64,000 bases of DNA from JAXDMU01 sp963762435 (GTDB lineage: Bacteria > Pseudomonadota > Alphaproteobacteria > ATCC43930 > CGMCC-115725): positions 1 through 64,000 of the forward strand of contig CAVXLN010000020.1 of NCBI GenBank assembly GCA_963762435.1. The letters run 5' to 3'. Position 1 is the first letter of the stretch. Every line of letters starts with the position of its first letter. A program made the position numbers and the translations under genes. Below the pieces are notes generated by a model. The model saw only the letters and a list, made by a program, of their open reading frames with translations, was not told the origin of the DNA and made no database searches. Of this stretch, positions 35,953 to 45,465 are shown one piece after another.

Positions 35953-36829
35953 CGGCGTCGGCCGTCCCGTCTTCCTCCTCGTGATCCTCCGTCTCGGCGG
36001 CGCCGTCGAACGGCGTGTCGAGCGTGATCTGCCGGATATCCATCAGCGCGAACTCGCCGGCGTCGGTCGCGATGAGACGCTGCCCCCGACCTTCGAAAAG
36101 CTCCTCGCCGACTTCCTGCCAGATTGTCTGGCTACTGAGCTTCAGGCTCGCATCGGCATCGGCCGCGAGATTGGGATAGCGCGTCGGAATGAGCGCGCCG
36201 GATTTGCCGCCATGCGACCAGGTGACGACGGCCGGCACCCAGACCTTGTCCCGAAGATCGCTCGGCGGGTCGATCTCGATCTCGCGCATACGGGCAAAGG
36301 GCGCCCAGAAATAGCGGCCATTGACGATGAGCTCGAGCATGGGGCCGAACCGGCTGTCGGCGTCGGCGATCCATTCGAAGGGCTGGCCGTCGATCGTGCC
36401 GGCGGTCGCGGGGGCCGCATCGAAGGCGGTCGCGCGCAAGCTCTCGGCAGCGGCGTGCTGGCCGATCGCCTGCAGCCGCGCCGCCTCGACCAGGCTCGCC
36501 ATCCAGGCTTCGGGCTGCCCGAAAATGGTCGGGCTTCGCTTGCCCTGGAAAATCTCGGCGCGTTCCGTCTCGCAATTGATCGCGTCGCCATAGAGCCGGC
36601 CGACCATCGACAGGGACGGGTCCATCGACAAGGCCGTATCGAGCTGAGTCTTGGCGCGGGCCCAGTCGCCGCGGATGGCGAGGAGCTGGAACAGATAGAC
36701 ACGGAGCTTCACATCCGCCGGGTTGGCGCGAACCCGATTGGTCACGCCCGCCAGCGCCCGGTCGAGATCGCCCGCTGCAAGATCGTCGGCGGCCGGATCC
36801 ACGCCTTTCGGCTGCGCGTCTGGGCCCAT
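35945..36829 (-). CDS. tagJ: T6SS accessory protein TagJ (ImpE/SciE family)
   Basis: 294 residues. N-terminal TPR-like helices (DLAAGDLDRALAGVTNRVRA, LRVYLFQLLAIRGDWARAKT) and a C-terminal ImpE domain (RFGPMLELIVNGRYFWAPFA, DLRDKVWVPAVVTW, IPTRYP). TagJ binds TssB and assists ClpV recruitment in systems that have it. The C-terminal tail is acidic (ETEDHEEEDGTADADV). Confidence 0.92.
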   Translation of the reverse strand: MGPDAQPKGVDPAADDLAAGDLDRALAGVTNRVRANPADVKLRVYLFQLLAIRGDWARAKTQLDTALSMDPSLSMVGRLYGDAINCETERAEIFQGKRSPTIFGQPEAWMASLVEAARLQAIGQHAAAESLRATAFDAAPATAGTIDGQPFEWIADADSRFGPMLELIVNGRYFWAPFARMREIEIDPPSDLRDKVWVPAVVTWSHGGKSGALIPTRYPNLAADADASLKLSSQTIWQEVGEELFEGRGQRLIATDAGEFALMDIRQITLDTPFDGAAETEDHEEEDGTADADV

Positions 36830-36930
36830 GCTCGGATGCCTTTTGAAATCAGCCGTTTCAGACGATGCACTGCACCGCGGTTGCGCTTGCGAAGCGCGAC
36901 CGCGGTGCCGATGCCTTGATCAAACCTGAC

Positions 36931-37509
36931 CTAGGTGGCCGGCGTGCCCTTCGCCGGCTGGCTCCAGGCCGGGAATGGGGTGGACGGCGAGTCGGAGTTC
37001 GACAGCTGGTCCCAGGCGGCGTTCAGGGACTTGTTCACCAGCGTGCCCTTCTGCGTCTGCTGCCAATAGGTCACCTGGCAAGCGCCGAACTTGAACGTGA
37101 CTTCCTCCTCCGGCTCCTCGTCCGCATGGCTCCAATCGATCTTCTCGATCATGAACATGTTGAATTCCCAGATCAGGAACGGCGAGGTCGATTGTGAGGT
37201 GCTGCTGCTGCCGATCGACTTCTGCAGGACCAGAAACACGCCGTTATAGACCAGGCCCTTGGCGAGCGACGTGTAGAGCGAGGTGGAAGAGGTGTCGACC
37301 GACTTCTTGATCTTGAATTCCTGGAACTCGGCCTTGCCGGAACCGCCACCTTGAGTGGTCGTCTTGATATTCAGCTTGTTCTCGACACCGAAGCTCCAGC
37401 TCTCACCGAGCGTGATGGCGGCCTGCGCGATGAGCGACTCGCCGGCAGGCTGCACCGAACTCGTATTCTGATCTTTACTCGAGAAGTACAGATATGCATC
37501 AAAGGCCAT
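36931..37509 (-). CDS. hcp: T6SS inner-tube protein Hcp (TssD)
   Basis: 192 residues (MAFDAYLYFSSKDQN). Hcp pattern: IKTTTQGGGSGKAEFQEFKIKK split across the sheet, SVDTSSTSLYTSLAKGLVYN, then VTFKFGACQVTYWQQTQKGT. Slightly longer than common Hcp (about 160-170), with a C-terminal tail ending SQPAKGTPAT. Forms the stacked hexamer tube; it lies between tssC and tagJ. Confidence 0.93.
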   Translation of the reverse strand: MAFDAYLYFSSKDQNTSSVQPAGESLIAQAAITLGESWSFGVENKLNIKTTTQGGGSGKAEFQEFKIKKSVDTSSTSLYTSLAKGLVYNGVFLVLQKSIGSSSTSQSTSPFLIWEFNMFMIEKIDWSHADEEPEEEVTFKFGACQVTYWQQTQKGTLVNKSLNAAWDQLSNSDSPSTPFPAWSQPAKGTPAT

Positions 37510-37587
37510 GATTTACTCCCTAGTTTCATACTCTAATCTGCGGTCGACGTGCCGGACGATCCGGTCTCATTCGAAATGATGTGACCG

Positions 37588-39079
37588 TCAGCTCTTGCCG
37601 GACGGCATCTTTGAGACAAGGCGAAGCGATACGGTCAGCCCTTCCAGCTGATAATGCGGGCGCAGAAAGAACTTCGATCGGTAATAGCCGGGATTGCTCT
37701 CATCGGCCTCGACCTGCACTTCGGCAGCGGCGAGCGGATGGGAAGCCTTGTATTGTTCCGACGAGGTTTCGGGCGAGCCATCGACATACTGGCCGATCCA
37801 GCGATTGAGCCAGTTCTGCATGTCGCCCTGCTCTTTGAACGAGCCGATCTTGTCGCGCACCATGCATTTCAGATAATGCGCGAAACGGCAGGTCGCGAAG
37901 AGATAGGGCAGGCGGGCGCCGAGATTGGCGTTGGCGGTCGCGTCCGGATCGTCATACTCGGCCGGCTTCTGCAGCGATTGCGCGCCGATGAAGGCGGCCA
38001 GATCCGAGTTCTTGCGGTGGACCAGCGGCATGAAGCCGTTCTTGGCCAGTTCGGCCTCGCGCCGGTCGCTGATGGCGATCTCGGTCGGGCACTTCATGTC
38101 GACGCCGCCATCGTCGGTCGGGAAGGTATGCGTCGGCAGGCCTTCCACGATGCCGCCCGATTCGATGCCGCGGATCTGCGAGCACCAGCCATAGAGCTTG
38201 AAGGAGCGGGTGATGTTGACGCCCATCGCGTAGGCCGAATTGGCCCAGAGATAGCTGCGAGCTGTCCGCGCCCTCGGTATCCTCCTCGAAATCGAACTCG
38301 TCGACCGGGTCGGTCTTGGCGCCGTAAGGCAGGCGGCCGAGGAAGCGCGGCATGGTGAGCCCGACATAGCGCGCATCGTCCGACTCCCGCAGCGAGCGCC
38401 AGGCGGCATATTCGGGCGTCTGGAAGATCTTGGTCAGGTCGCGTGGATTGGCGAGCTCCTGCCAGGAATCCATCCGCATCACGGTCGGTGCCGCGGCGGT
38501 GATGAAGGGCGCATGCGCGGCCGCCGCCACTTGGGCCATGCCGCTCAGCAGCTCGACATCGGGCGGAGAATGATCGAACTGGTAGTCGCCGACCAGGCAG
38601 CCATAGGGCTCGCCGCCGAACTGGCCATATTCCTCTTCATAGATCTTCTTGAAGACCGGGCTCTGGTCCCAGGCCGTGCCCTTGAACTTCTTGAGTGTCC
38701 GGCCGAGCTCCTTCTTCGAGATGTTGAAGACGCGGATCTTCAAGGTCTCGTCGGTCTCGGTGTTGTTCACCAGATAATGCAGCCCGCGCCAGGCCGATTC
38801 CAAGGCCTGGAAGTCGGGGTGGTGCAGGACCAGATTGACCTGCTCGGTCAGCTTCTTGTCGAGCGCTGCGATCATCGACTGAATCGAGTTCAGCGCGTCG
38901 TTCGAGATGATCGTCGTGTCCCTGAGCGCCTGCTCTGCGAGCGTGCGCACCGCCGATTGGACGGCTTCGAGCGCCTGGTCCGATTTCGGCCGGAACTCCT
39001 TCTGCAGAAGCGAGGCGAAATCGCCGGCTTCCGCGAAGCTGGTGGCGCCGGAGGTGAGGCCGGCCTGTTGCGTGGACAT
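37588..39079 (-). pseudogene. tssC: T6SS sheath large subunit TssC with one +1 frameshift
   Basis: Start at 39079 (MSTQQAGLTSG), 6 nt past the tssB stop, with a GAGAG-type ribosome site. TssC text: LVLHHPDFQALESAWRGLHY, FNISKKELGRTLKKFKGTAW, QFDHSPPDVELLSGMAQVAA, YVGLTMPRFLGRLPYG. At about 38262 (GACAGCTCGCAGC) one extra base moves the frame; SYLWANSAYAMGVNITRSF, then the conserved C-terminal domain (CPTEIAISDRREAELAKNGF; YLFATCRFAHYLKCMVRDKIG; FFLRPHYQLEGLTVSLRLVS) follows in the next frame to 37588. Without it the protein is 496 residues, the family size. As read, the sheath subunit would be cut at about 295 native residues. Confidence 0.9.
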
Positions 39080-39084
39080 GTCTC

Positions 39085-39600
39085 TCACTCTCCCTTGGGC
39101 TCAGTCTTGGACGAGGGCGCCGAAGCGAGCGCCTGCAGCATGGTCGGATCGGCGAGCAACTTGGCGATCAGGTCTTCAGCGCCGGTCTTGCCGTCCATAT
39201 AGGTCAAGAGATTGGACAGCTGGGTGCGCGCTTCGAGCAGCTTGTCGAGGCCGCTCACCTTGCGGGCGATCGCCGCGGGCGAGAAATCGTCCATGCTCTC
39301 GAAAGTCAGATCGACCGCCAGATTGCCTTCGCCCGTCAGCGTGTTCTCGACCGGGAAAGCGACACGCGGCTTCATCGACTTCATGCGGGAATCGAAATTG
39401 TCGACATCGATCTCGAGCATCTTCCGATCGACGACGGCCGCCAGTGGCTCCTCCGGCTTGCCGGACAGGTCCGCCATCACGCCCATGACGAAGGGCAGCT
39501 GGACCTTCTTCTGCGCTCCGTAAAGCTCAACGTCATATTCGATCTGCACACGCGGCGCCCGATTGCGCGCGATGAATTTCTGGCTGCTCGCTTTTGCCAT
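39085..39600 (-). CDS. tssB: T6SS sheath small subunit TssB
   Basis: 171 residues. Family text: APRVQIEYDVELYGAQKKVQ, LPFVMGVMADLSGK, DVDNFDSRMKSMKPRV, LTFESMDDFSPAAIARKV. Pairs with TssC to build the contractile sheath. Intact, unlike tssC. Confidence 0.95.
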   Translation of the reverse strand: MAKASSQKFIARNRAPRVQIEYDVELYGAQKKVQLPFVMGVMADLSGKPEEPLAAVVDRKMLEIDVDNFDSRMKSMKPRVAFPVENTLTGEGNLAVDLTFESMDDFSPAAIARKVSGLDKLLEARTQLSNLLTYMDGKTGAEDLIAKLLADPTMLQALASAPSSKTEPKGE

Positions 39601-39612
39601 TTATCCTGCTCC

Positions 39613-39674
39613 CTGATCTCAACGGCCCTGATCTCAATGGCCATTGACCTTAATGGCCCCCGACCTCAGCGGTC
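39613..39674. repeat. Four degenerate 15-16-bp tandem repeats between tssA and tssB
   Basis: Units CTGATCTCAACGGCC (39613), CTGATCTCAATGGCC (39628), ATTGACCTTAATGGCC (39643) and CCCGACCTCAGCGGTC (39659). They lie just upstream of the tssB ribosome site in the 180-bp tssA-tssB gap. No function is apparent. Confidence 0.5.
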
Positions 39675-39783
39675 ACTTACAGAAACGGCCCCTGCATTTT
39701 AATGGACAGGGCTGGGGTTGCTTGCCTGCCATCGCCCCACTGGTCGCCGGGGCTGCGATCCAACGCTATTCTATCCCGACTGC

Positions 39784-40830
39784 CTATTTAATGCCCGCAA
39801 TATTCCGGAAATTCCCGACCCCATCCGGCGCCACTTCCTCGAGCAGCGCCATGAAATCCATGTCGACGAGGCGCTTGGCGCGCTCGAGCAGGATCGGCAC
39901 TGGGCTCGACGGCTCATACTGCCGGTAATATTCGCAGATCCGTTCGAGCGCCGCGGCCACGTCGGCGCGGTTGCGCACTGCACCATCCCGCGCGCGACCC
40001 GCTGCCGCGGGCCCGGATGTCGGTCCATCGGGCATCGCATCTCCCTCATCGCCCGCGTCCGAAGCGGCCGCTTCGCCGCCTTCGGTGCTGGGGGCGAAGC
40101 CGTCCAGCAACTTCTTCACATCGCTGAGCAGGCGTCGGAACGGCTTCAGATCCGGCGCTTGTCCCGGTGCTGCGTCGTTGAGCGCGCTGTCGAGGGCTGC
40201 CAGGCTCGCGAGCGCCGATCCCGCGGCACTGATGCTCGCCGCGATCATGGCCGGCGGCGTGTCCCGGAACGCCGCTTCGATGGCCGACAGCTCGGGCGGC
40301 GGAGTGTCGCCTGCGGCACCTGCCTCGGGCAGGCCGCGGGCGAGCCCGTAATCGCGCCAGGAGAAGCGGCCGAACTGGCGCGACTGGCTGAGCGGCATCT
40401 GGCGCAGATCGCGCAGCAAGCCGGCCGGATCGCACAGCTCGGCGACGACGTTCATCCTCACGGTGGGATCATTGTCGTCGTCGGGGTCGAGCGTCGGATG
40501 GAGGCTCGGCCAGAATTGGGTAACATAGCCGGTGATGAGCGCCAGCCCCTTGTCGAGCCCGGCCAGACCATCGGCCACCAAGGCTCCGCGCAGGAGCATC
40601 ATGCCGATGCGCAGATCGCGCGTGCGCCCCGCCAAGCCGACCGCCAGCTCGAAAACAGTGTTCCAGTCCGGCGGCTCGGCCGGGATCCTGACATTGCCGA
40701 TTTCCTGGTCCGGCTTTCCCCGCGCGGCCGTCTCCAGCTCCTGGAAGGTCGCGTCATATTCCAGATTATCGCCGCTGGGCGCAGACTCGCCTAGCGGTTC
40801 AAGCAGAGCGGTGACGTCAATCTGTGCCAT
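39784..40830 (-). CDS. tssA: T6SS assembly protein TssA
   Basis: 348 residues from the ATG at 40830 (MAQIDVTALLEPLGESAPSG). ImpA N-terminal domain: PSGDNLEYDATFQELE, IRIPAEPPDWNTVF-like stretch, ALITGYVTQFWPSLHPTLDP, RMNVVAELCDP. C-terminal helices end AALERICEYYRQYEPSSPVP and a VDMDFMALLEE segment. TssA coordinates baseplate docking and tube/sheath polymerisation. First gene of the minus-strand arm. Confidence 0.93.
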   Translation of the reverse strand: MAQIDVTALLEPLGESAPSGDNLEYDATFQELETAARGKPDQEIGNVRIPAEPPDWNTVFELAVGLAGRTRDLRIGMMLLRGALVADGLAGLDKGLALITGYVTQFWPSLHPTLDPDDDNDPTVRMNVVAELCDPAGLLRDLRQMPLSQSRQFGRFSWRDYGLARGLPEAGAAGDTPPPELSAIEAAFRDTPPAMIAASISAAGSALASLAALDSALNDAAPGQAPDLKPFRRLLSDVKKLLDGFAPSTEGGEAAASDAGDEGDAMPDGPTSGPAAAGRARDGAVRNRADVAAALERICEYYRQYEPSSPVPILLERAKRLVDMDFMALLEEVAPDGVGNFRNIAGIK

Positions 40831-41304
40831 TCCAAGCGCTTGCCCAATCAAAAATGCTCGCGGTAACGCCGCTCGATTTTAACAAATACTAACAGACGAT
40901 GCAGATGCGATTGTTTTAACGATCCGCTGGGATCGCTATGATTCGCTATTCGGCACCCATCGCCGGCAGGTATCCACCCGTGTTATTTGTGCAGCGCGTT
41001 GTTTTGACAACCGAACAAGAGCCCCCTTCGCCGGTCTTGCCTCGAAAAACATCGCGCACGGCAACAGTTGCGCCCCCAAACGCGCCTATTCCTGCGACGG
41101 ACTTTGGCAATCTCGGGTGACCTTGACAAACAAATTCTTCGGCCAAGGGGCAAAAAAATGGCTTGCTTCCGATGTTTGCCTGTCCAACATTGCGGTCCCG
41201 GCCAATGGGGACGGTGATGCGCCTCGGCGCGGCCCAATTCTTGGGTCCGGATCCGTTCGACCTCCGTATCCGACGCTGCCGCTCAGTCGAGGCAGATCTG
41301 GCGA
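40831..41304. promoter_or_regulatory. Divergent control region of the two T6SS arms
   Basis: 474 bp between tssA and the plus-strand arm. It contains AT-rich patches (about 40878-40920 TTTTAACAAATACTAACAGA; 40979-41015; 41121-41140 with TTGACA). No pair of promoter boxes is convincing, and no gene fits. It most likely holds the back-to-back promoters of both T6SS arms. Confidence 0.45.
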
Positions 41305-41625
41305 GTGAAACCCGTGCCTGACGTGAAACTCTATTTCTGTCGAGGGTGGTATTGGCTTGTCGTCGGCGAGCGCTATCAGGCTGAGCTGCTTGCGGGCACG
41401 CTGCCGCCCGAGCGCACGATCGAGATCGTGGATTGCAACGATTTTACCGAGGTGGAGGCCGCCTGGGAGGCGCCTATGCCGGGCAAGATGCCGTGGCAAA
41501 TCCATCCGAATATTGGCGATTATTATCGCGAAACCCGCTGCGGTGGTAAGCTTAAGGAGGAGCGTAAGCGGCTCCGCGCTCGGCGCGATCTCGCCGTCCG
41601 CGGTCTGCCCTTGCGCGACGCATGA
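41305..41625 (+). CDS. Small protein of unknown function before tssK
   Basis: 106 residues if the GTG at 41305 is used; GTG at 41314 or 41323 are alternatives. No family recognised. Aromatic-rich start (LYFCRGWYWLVVGERYQAEL), a middle with two Pro-Met elements, and a basic C-terminus (KEERKRLRARRDLAVRG). No signal peptide. It ends 39 bp before tssK on the same strand and probably shares its transcript. Weaker support than its neighbours because no start codon has a good ribosome site. Confidence 0.5.
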   Translation: MKPVPDVKLYFCRGWYWLVVGERYQAELLAGTLPPERTIEIVDCNDFTEVEAAWEAPMPGKMPWQIHPNIGDYYRETRCGGKLKEERKRLRARRDLAVRGLPLRDA

Positions 41626-41664
41626 GGGGCGGGGTATCTCGTTCAGCTGCAGAGGGCCGGCTCG

Positions 41665-43002
41665 ATGTCTTGGGATAATAAGGTCGTTTGGTCCGAAGGG
41701 CTCTTTCTCCGCCCGCAGCATCTGCAGCAATCGGACCGCTATCTCGAAAAGCTCGTGCGCAGCCGAACCGCCGGGTTGCGCGGCTATGGCTGGGGCTTGA
41801 CCCATCTCCGGCTCAATCGCGAGCTCTTGAGCCTCGGCAAGGTGGCGATCGAGGAAGCACGCGGCGTGCTTGAGGACGGCACCCCGTTCAGCATACCCGA
41901 GGATGCAGATCAACCAGTGCCGCTCGAGCCGCCGGAAAACGCGCGCGACGCGATTATTTATTTGGCATTGCCGGCCTATCAGCCGGGCGCGCCCGAAGTC
42001 GACCGGCGCGACGGGGTCGAGAGCGCCGCCCGGCTGACCGTCGCCGAGCAGCAGATCGTCGATTCCAATACCGATAATCGCGGCGAGGCATCGGTCGAAG
42101 TCGGCCGGCTGCGCCTCCGGCTGCTCATCGAGGGGTCCGAGCGGGCAGGGTTCGTCTGTCTCGGCATCGGCCGGATGGTCGAGATGCGGGCCGACAAGCA
42201 GATCATCCTCGACGAGACCTACATCCCGCCGATCCTCGACTGTGCCGCGTCCAAGAACCTCGCCAATTTCATCACCGAGGTCCAAGGGCTGCTGCACCAT
42301 CGCGGCGAGGCGCTAGGCGGCCGCGTCTCGGAATCGGGCACGCGCGGTGCCGCCGAGATCGCGGATTTCCTGCTGCTGCAGGCGGTCAACCGCTACGAGC
42401 CGATCTTCGCGCATCTCGCCAACGCCGCCACCGTCCATCCGGAGGCGCTCTACGGTCTGTCGGTCCAGCTCGCGGGTGAGTTGGCGACCTTCACGACCTC
42501 GGGCAAGCGGCCGCCGAGCTTCCCCGTCTATAAGCATGACGAGCTGGCGCCCACTTATGCGCCGGTGATGCGCTCGATTCGCCAGTCGCTGAGCGCGGTG
42601 CTGGAGCAGACGGCGGTGCCGATCCCGCTGCAAGAGCGCAAATACGGCATTCACGTGGCGCCGATCATGGACCGCACGCTGCTCACGACGGCGGGTTTCG
42701 TGCTGGCGGTCAAGGCCGACATTCCGCCCGAGCGGCTGCGCCAGACCTATCCGAGCCAAGTCAAGATCGGCCCGGTCGAGCGTATCCGCGAGCTCGTCAA
42801 CGTGGCTTTGCCCGGCATCACCCTGCAGCCCCTGCCAGTGGCGCCGCGCCAGATCCCGTATCACGCCGGCGTCACCTATTTCGAGCTCGATCGGACGAGC
42901 GCCTTGTGGAAGAGCCTCGATAATTCGGGCGGTTTGGCCCTCCATGTCGCCGGCGATTTTCCCGGGCTCGAAATGGCGCTCTGGGCGATCCGCGGATTGT
43001 AG
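41665..43002 (+). CDS. tssK: T6SS baseplate-membrane linker TssK
   Basis: 445 residues beginning MSWDNKVVWSEGLFLRPQHL, with AGAGGG before the ATG. The N-terminal shoulder (WSEGLFLRPQHLQQSDRYLE) and later segments (IYLALPAYQPG; YIPPILDC; FLLLQAVNRYEP; VKIGPVERIRELVNVALPGI; YFELDRTSALWKSLDNSGG) are those of TssK/ImpJ. It joins the baseplate to TssL/TssM. Confidence 0.95.
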   Translation: MSWDNKVVWSEGLFLRPQHLQQSDRYLEKLVRSRTAGLRGYGWGLTHLRLNRELLSLGKVAIEEARGVLEDGTPFSIPEDADQPVPLEPPENARDAIIYLALPAYQPGAPEVDRRDGVESAARLTVAEQQIVDSNTDNRGEASVEVGRLRLRLLIEGSERAGFVCLGIGRMVEMRADKQIILDETYIPPILDCAASKNLANFITEVQGLLHHRGEALGGRVSESGTRGAAEIADFLLLQAVNRYEPIFAHLANAATVHPEALYGLSVQLAGELATFTTSGKRPPSFPVYKHDELAPTYAPVMRSIRQSLSAVLEQTAVPIPLQERKYGIHVAPIMDRTLLTTAGFVLAVKADIPPERLRQTYPSQVKIGPVERIRELVNVALPGITLQPLPVAPRQIPYHAGVTYFELDRTSALWKSLDNSGGLALHVAGDFPGLEMALWAIRGL

Positions 43003-43119
43003 CGCCGATGCCGCGGATATCACCTCGATACATGCTATCTAGAAGATCCGCCGTTGCCTTTTGCCCGGCGGCGGGCGCATGCTGTCGCGCTATGCTGTCG
43101 TCCCGTTCGGCCGGCTGGT

Positions 43120-43731
43120 ATGGCGCAAGATCGATTGAGCAAGTCGACGGGTCCGATGACTGAGCCGCGATCCAAGATCAGCGCCGAGAAGGCGATGCAA
43201 ATCTGCGAGCGATTCAGCGTGAGCGATGTCGGGGTCGCCTTGCTGACCCCTGAGCTGGCGCCGCTGCCTTTCCTTGATGCGCTGGTCGAGGCGAAGGCGT
43301 TCGTCGACGCCGTCAATTTCCTGGCATTCGGCTTACCTAAGCGCGAGGCTGTCTGGTGGGCGTCGGTGGCGCTGCGCGCCGGCGGCGCTGCCGAGGTCGG
43401 TCCGGCGCGCGACGCCGTCTCCGCGGCTGAGGAATGGGTTCGCCGGCCCTCGGAAGAAAACCGCATCGCAGCCGGCGCCCGCGCCGAGCAGCTGACCAAG
43501 GACCAGCCCGCCGGCTGGGCCGCCTGGGGCGCGTTCTGGAGCGGCGGCAGCCTGACGCCGCCCGATCTTCCGCCCGTGCCGCCCGGTGCCACGCTGACCG
43601 CCAAGGCCGTTGCCGGCGCCGTCACCCTCTGCGCCGCAGTCGATCCTAAGCGCGCTCCCGAGCGTTTCGCCGCATTCATCACGCTCGGCAAGGATATCGC
43701 GCTCGGCGGCAATGGGCGGCTGAAAAGCTGA
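43120..43731 (+). CDS. Small T6SS-locus protein, possible DUF6931-type
   Basis: About 203 residues from ATG 43120; ATG 43156 (MTEPRSKISAEKAMQICERF) is an equal alternative, neither with a clear ribosome site. All-helical soluble protein: PFLDALVEAKAFVDAVNFLA, PKREAVWWASVALR, QPAGWAAWGAFWSGGSLTPP, AVAGAVTLCAAVDPKRAPER, ending in ALGGNGRLKS. A protein of this layout is found in other alphaproteobacterial T6SS loci beside tagH; the family name is from memory. It ends 7 bp before tagH. Confidence 0.7.
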   Translation: MAQDRLSKSTGPMTEPRSKISAEKAMQICERFSVSDVGVALLTPELAPLPFLDALVEAKAFVDAVNFLAFGLPKREAVWWASVALRAGGAAEVGPARDAVSAAEEWVRRPSEENRIAAGARAEQLTKDQPAGWAAWGAFWSGGSLTPPDLPPVPPGATLTAKAVAGAVTLCAAVDPKRAPERFAAFITLGKDIALGGNGRLKS

Positions 43732-43737
43732 ACGGCG

Positions 43738-45399
43738 ATGCCCCTGATCCTCATGGTCGAAACGACCAATCCTGCCTTGCGCGCCTACGCGGGCAAGCGC
43801 GTCGCGGTCGAGCAGTCGCTCACCGTCGGTCGCGGCAACAGCAATGATCTGGTCCTGCCCGATCCCGGCCGCGTCGTCTCGACCAGCCACCTGCTTTTGT
43901 CGTTCGATGGCTCGGGCTATACGGTCACCGATCTCAGCACCAACGGTACCTTCATGAATCATGGGGCGGAACGCCTGCCGCTGAAGGTGCCGACCCCGCT
44001 TCATCAGGATGATTATCTTCAGCTCGGCGACTACGGTCTCGTGGTCCTCGAGGTGGCGGCCGCCGCATCTGGCGCGGGCGGCGACGCCTATGGCGGCGGG
44101 GCCGGAACAGTCGGCGGGGCGCCGGCGAAGGAGGATCTCGACGATCTTTTCGCCGACATGGCGCCGCGCGCGACACCCGGGCGATCGCCGCCGCCGGCCG
44201 GGCCGGATCCGTTCGACGCCTTCTTCGAGGACAAGCCGCCGGTCTCGCCGTCCTCCTTGCCGCAATCGCCTTACGGCTCGCCGATCAATCCGGGCGGTCC
44301 GCTCGATCTGGGCTACGGACCCGGCGCCAAGGGCGGCGACGAGCTGTTCGGCGGGCTGCCGGGCAATGCCGGCGATCTGTCGCCCCTGCAAGGCGGCGGG
44401 CGGATGCTCATCCCGGAGGATGACGATCTGTTCGGGCCACCGCCCGTGCGCAACAATTGGCAGGGGGGTTCGCGCGCCGATCACACCCCCTCCGAAGAGG
44501 GCTTCTTCGCGCCGCCCAAGGTCTCGACCGAGTCGATCCCCGATGATTGGGACCCGGCCGCCGATCTCGGTTTGCCGGCGGCGCCGCGCCCCTATCAGCC
44601 GCCCCCGGCTCGGCCGCCTCAGAGTCAATCCCCGCCGCCGTCCCAGCCGGTCCTGGCACCAGAGATGCCGCCCGTCGCGGCTCAGCCGGCCCGACCCGCG
44701 GCGACCGCGTTCGAGACGCCGCCGGCTCAGCCCGCCATCGCGGTCGCGGCGGCCTCGGGCGGCGACGCGGCCATGGCGGCCTTCCTTCGGGACGCCGGGC
44801 TGGCGGGAATGCCGCTCAGCGAGGCGCAGGCCGTCAAGATGATGGCCATGCTCGGCCGGACCATGCGGCTTCTGGTCGAGGGCATGACCGAGATCCTGGC
44901 TGCACGCGCCTCGACCAAGCAGGAGTTCCGCATCGAGCGGACCATGATCGGCAAGCTCGACAACAATCCGCTTAAATTCAGCGCCACGACGGACGAGGCG
45001 ATGCGCGTGCTGATGCTGCAGAACGTGCCAGGCTTCCTGTCGGCCGAGCAGGCCTTCGGCCAGGCGCTGCTGGACATCAAGTCGCATCAGCTGGCAGTGA
45101 TGGCCGGCATGCAGAAGGCGCTGACGACGCTGGTGGCACGCTTCGATCCCACGCAGCTCGAGAAGCGGATCGAGAAGAGCTCGGTGTTCGACGGGGTGTT
45201 GCCGGGCGCGCGCAAGGCCCGCTACTGGGATCTCTTCCGCAAGCTCTATGGCGAGATCGCGCGCGAGCTCGAGGATGATCTGCAAAGCTTGTTCGGATCG
45301 GAGTTTGCGGCTGCCTATCGCGCACAGGTAGAGCAGCTGGAGGCGGTGTCCGAACGCGGAGAAGGCGGCGAGGGGGCCGACCCGATCCTGAGGGAATGA
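43738..45399 (+). CDS. tagH: T6SS-associated FHA-domain protein TagH
   Basis: 553 residues. FHA domain in the first 100 (LTVGRGNSNDLVLPDPGRVV, VSTSHLLLSF, TDLSTNGTFMNH), which binds phosphothreonine made by PpkA. Then a long Pro/Gly-rich linker (about 110-340) and a C-terminal TagH domain: AAMAAFLRDAGLAGMPLSEA, RMLVEGMTEILAARAS-like helix, FDPTQLEKRIEKSSVFDG, and AYRAQVEQLEAVSE. Part of the phosphorylation-controlled T6SS module. Confidence 0.93.
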   Translation: MPLILMVETTNPALRAYAGKRVAVEQSLTVGRGNSNDLVLPDPGRVVSTSHLLLSFDGSGYTVTDLSTNGTFMNHGAERLPLKVPTPLHQDDYLQLGDYGLVVLEVAAAASGAGGDAYGGGAGTVGGAPAKEDLDDLFADMAPRATPGRSPPPAGPDPFDAFFEDKPPVSPSSLPQSPYGSPINPGGPLDLGYGPGAKGGDELFGGLPGNAGDLSPLQGGGRMLIPEDDDLFGPPPVRNNWQGGSRADHTPSEEGFFAPPKVSTESIPDDWDPAADLGLPAAPRPYQPPPARPPQSQSPPPSQPVLAPEMPPVAAQPARPAATAFETPPAQPAIAVAAASGGDAAMAAFLRDAGLAGMPLSEAQAVKMMAMLGRTMRLLVEGMTEILAARASTKQEFRIERTMIGKLDNNPLKFSATTDEAMRVLMLQNVPGFLSAEQAFGQALLDIKSHQLAVMAGMQKALTTLVARFDPTQLEKRIEKSSVFDGVLPGARKARYWDLFRKLYGEIARELEDDLQSLFGSEFAAAYRAQVEQLEAVSERGEGGEGADPILRE

Positions 45400-45465
45400 G
45401 CAAAAGCTCTTCTTGGCGGGACTGGGGCATATGTTGGATAGTTGACAGGGCAAGGGGGCTCGATC

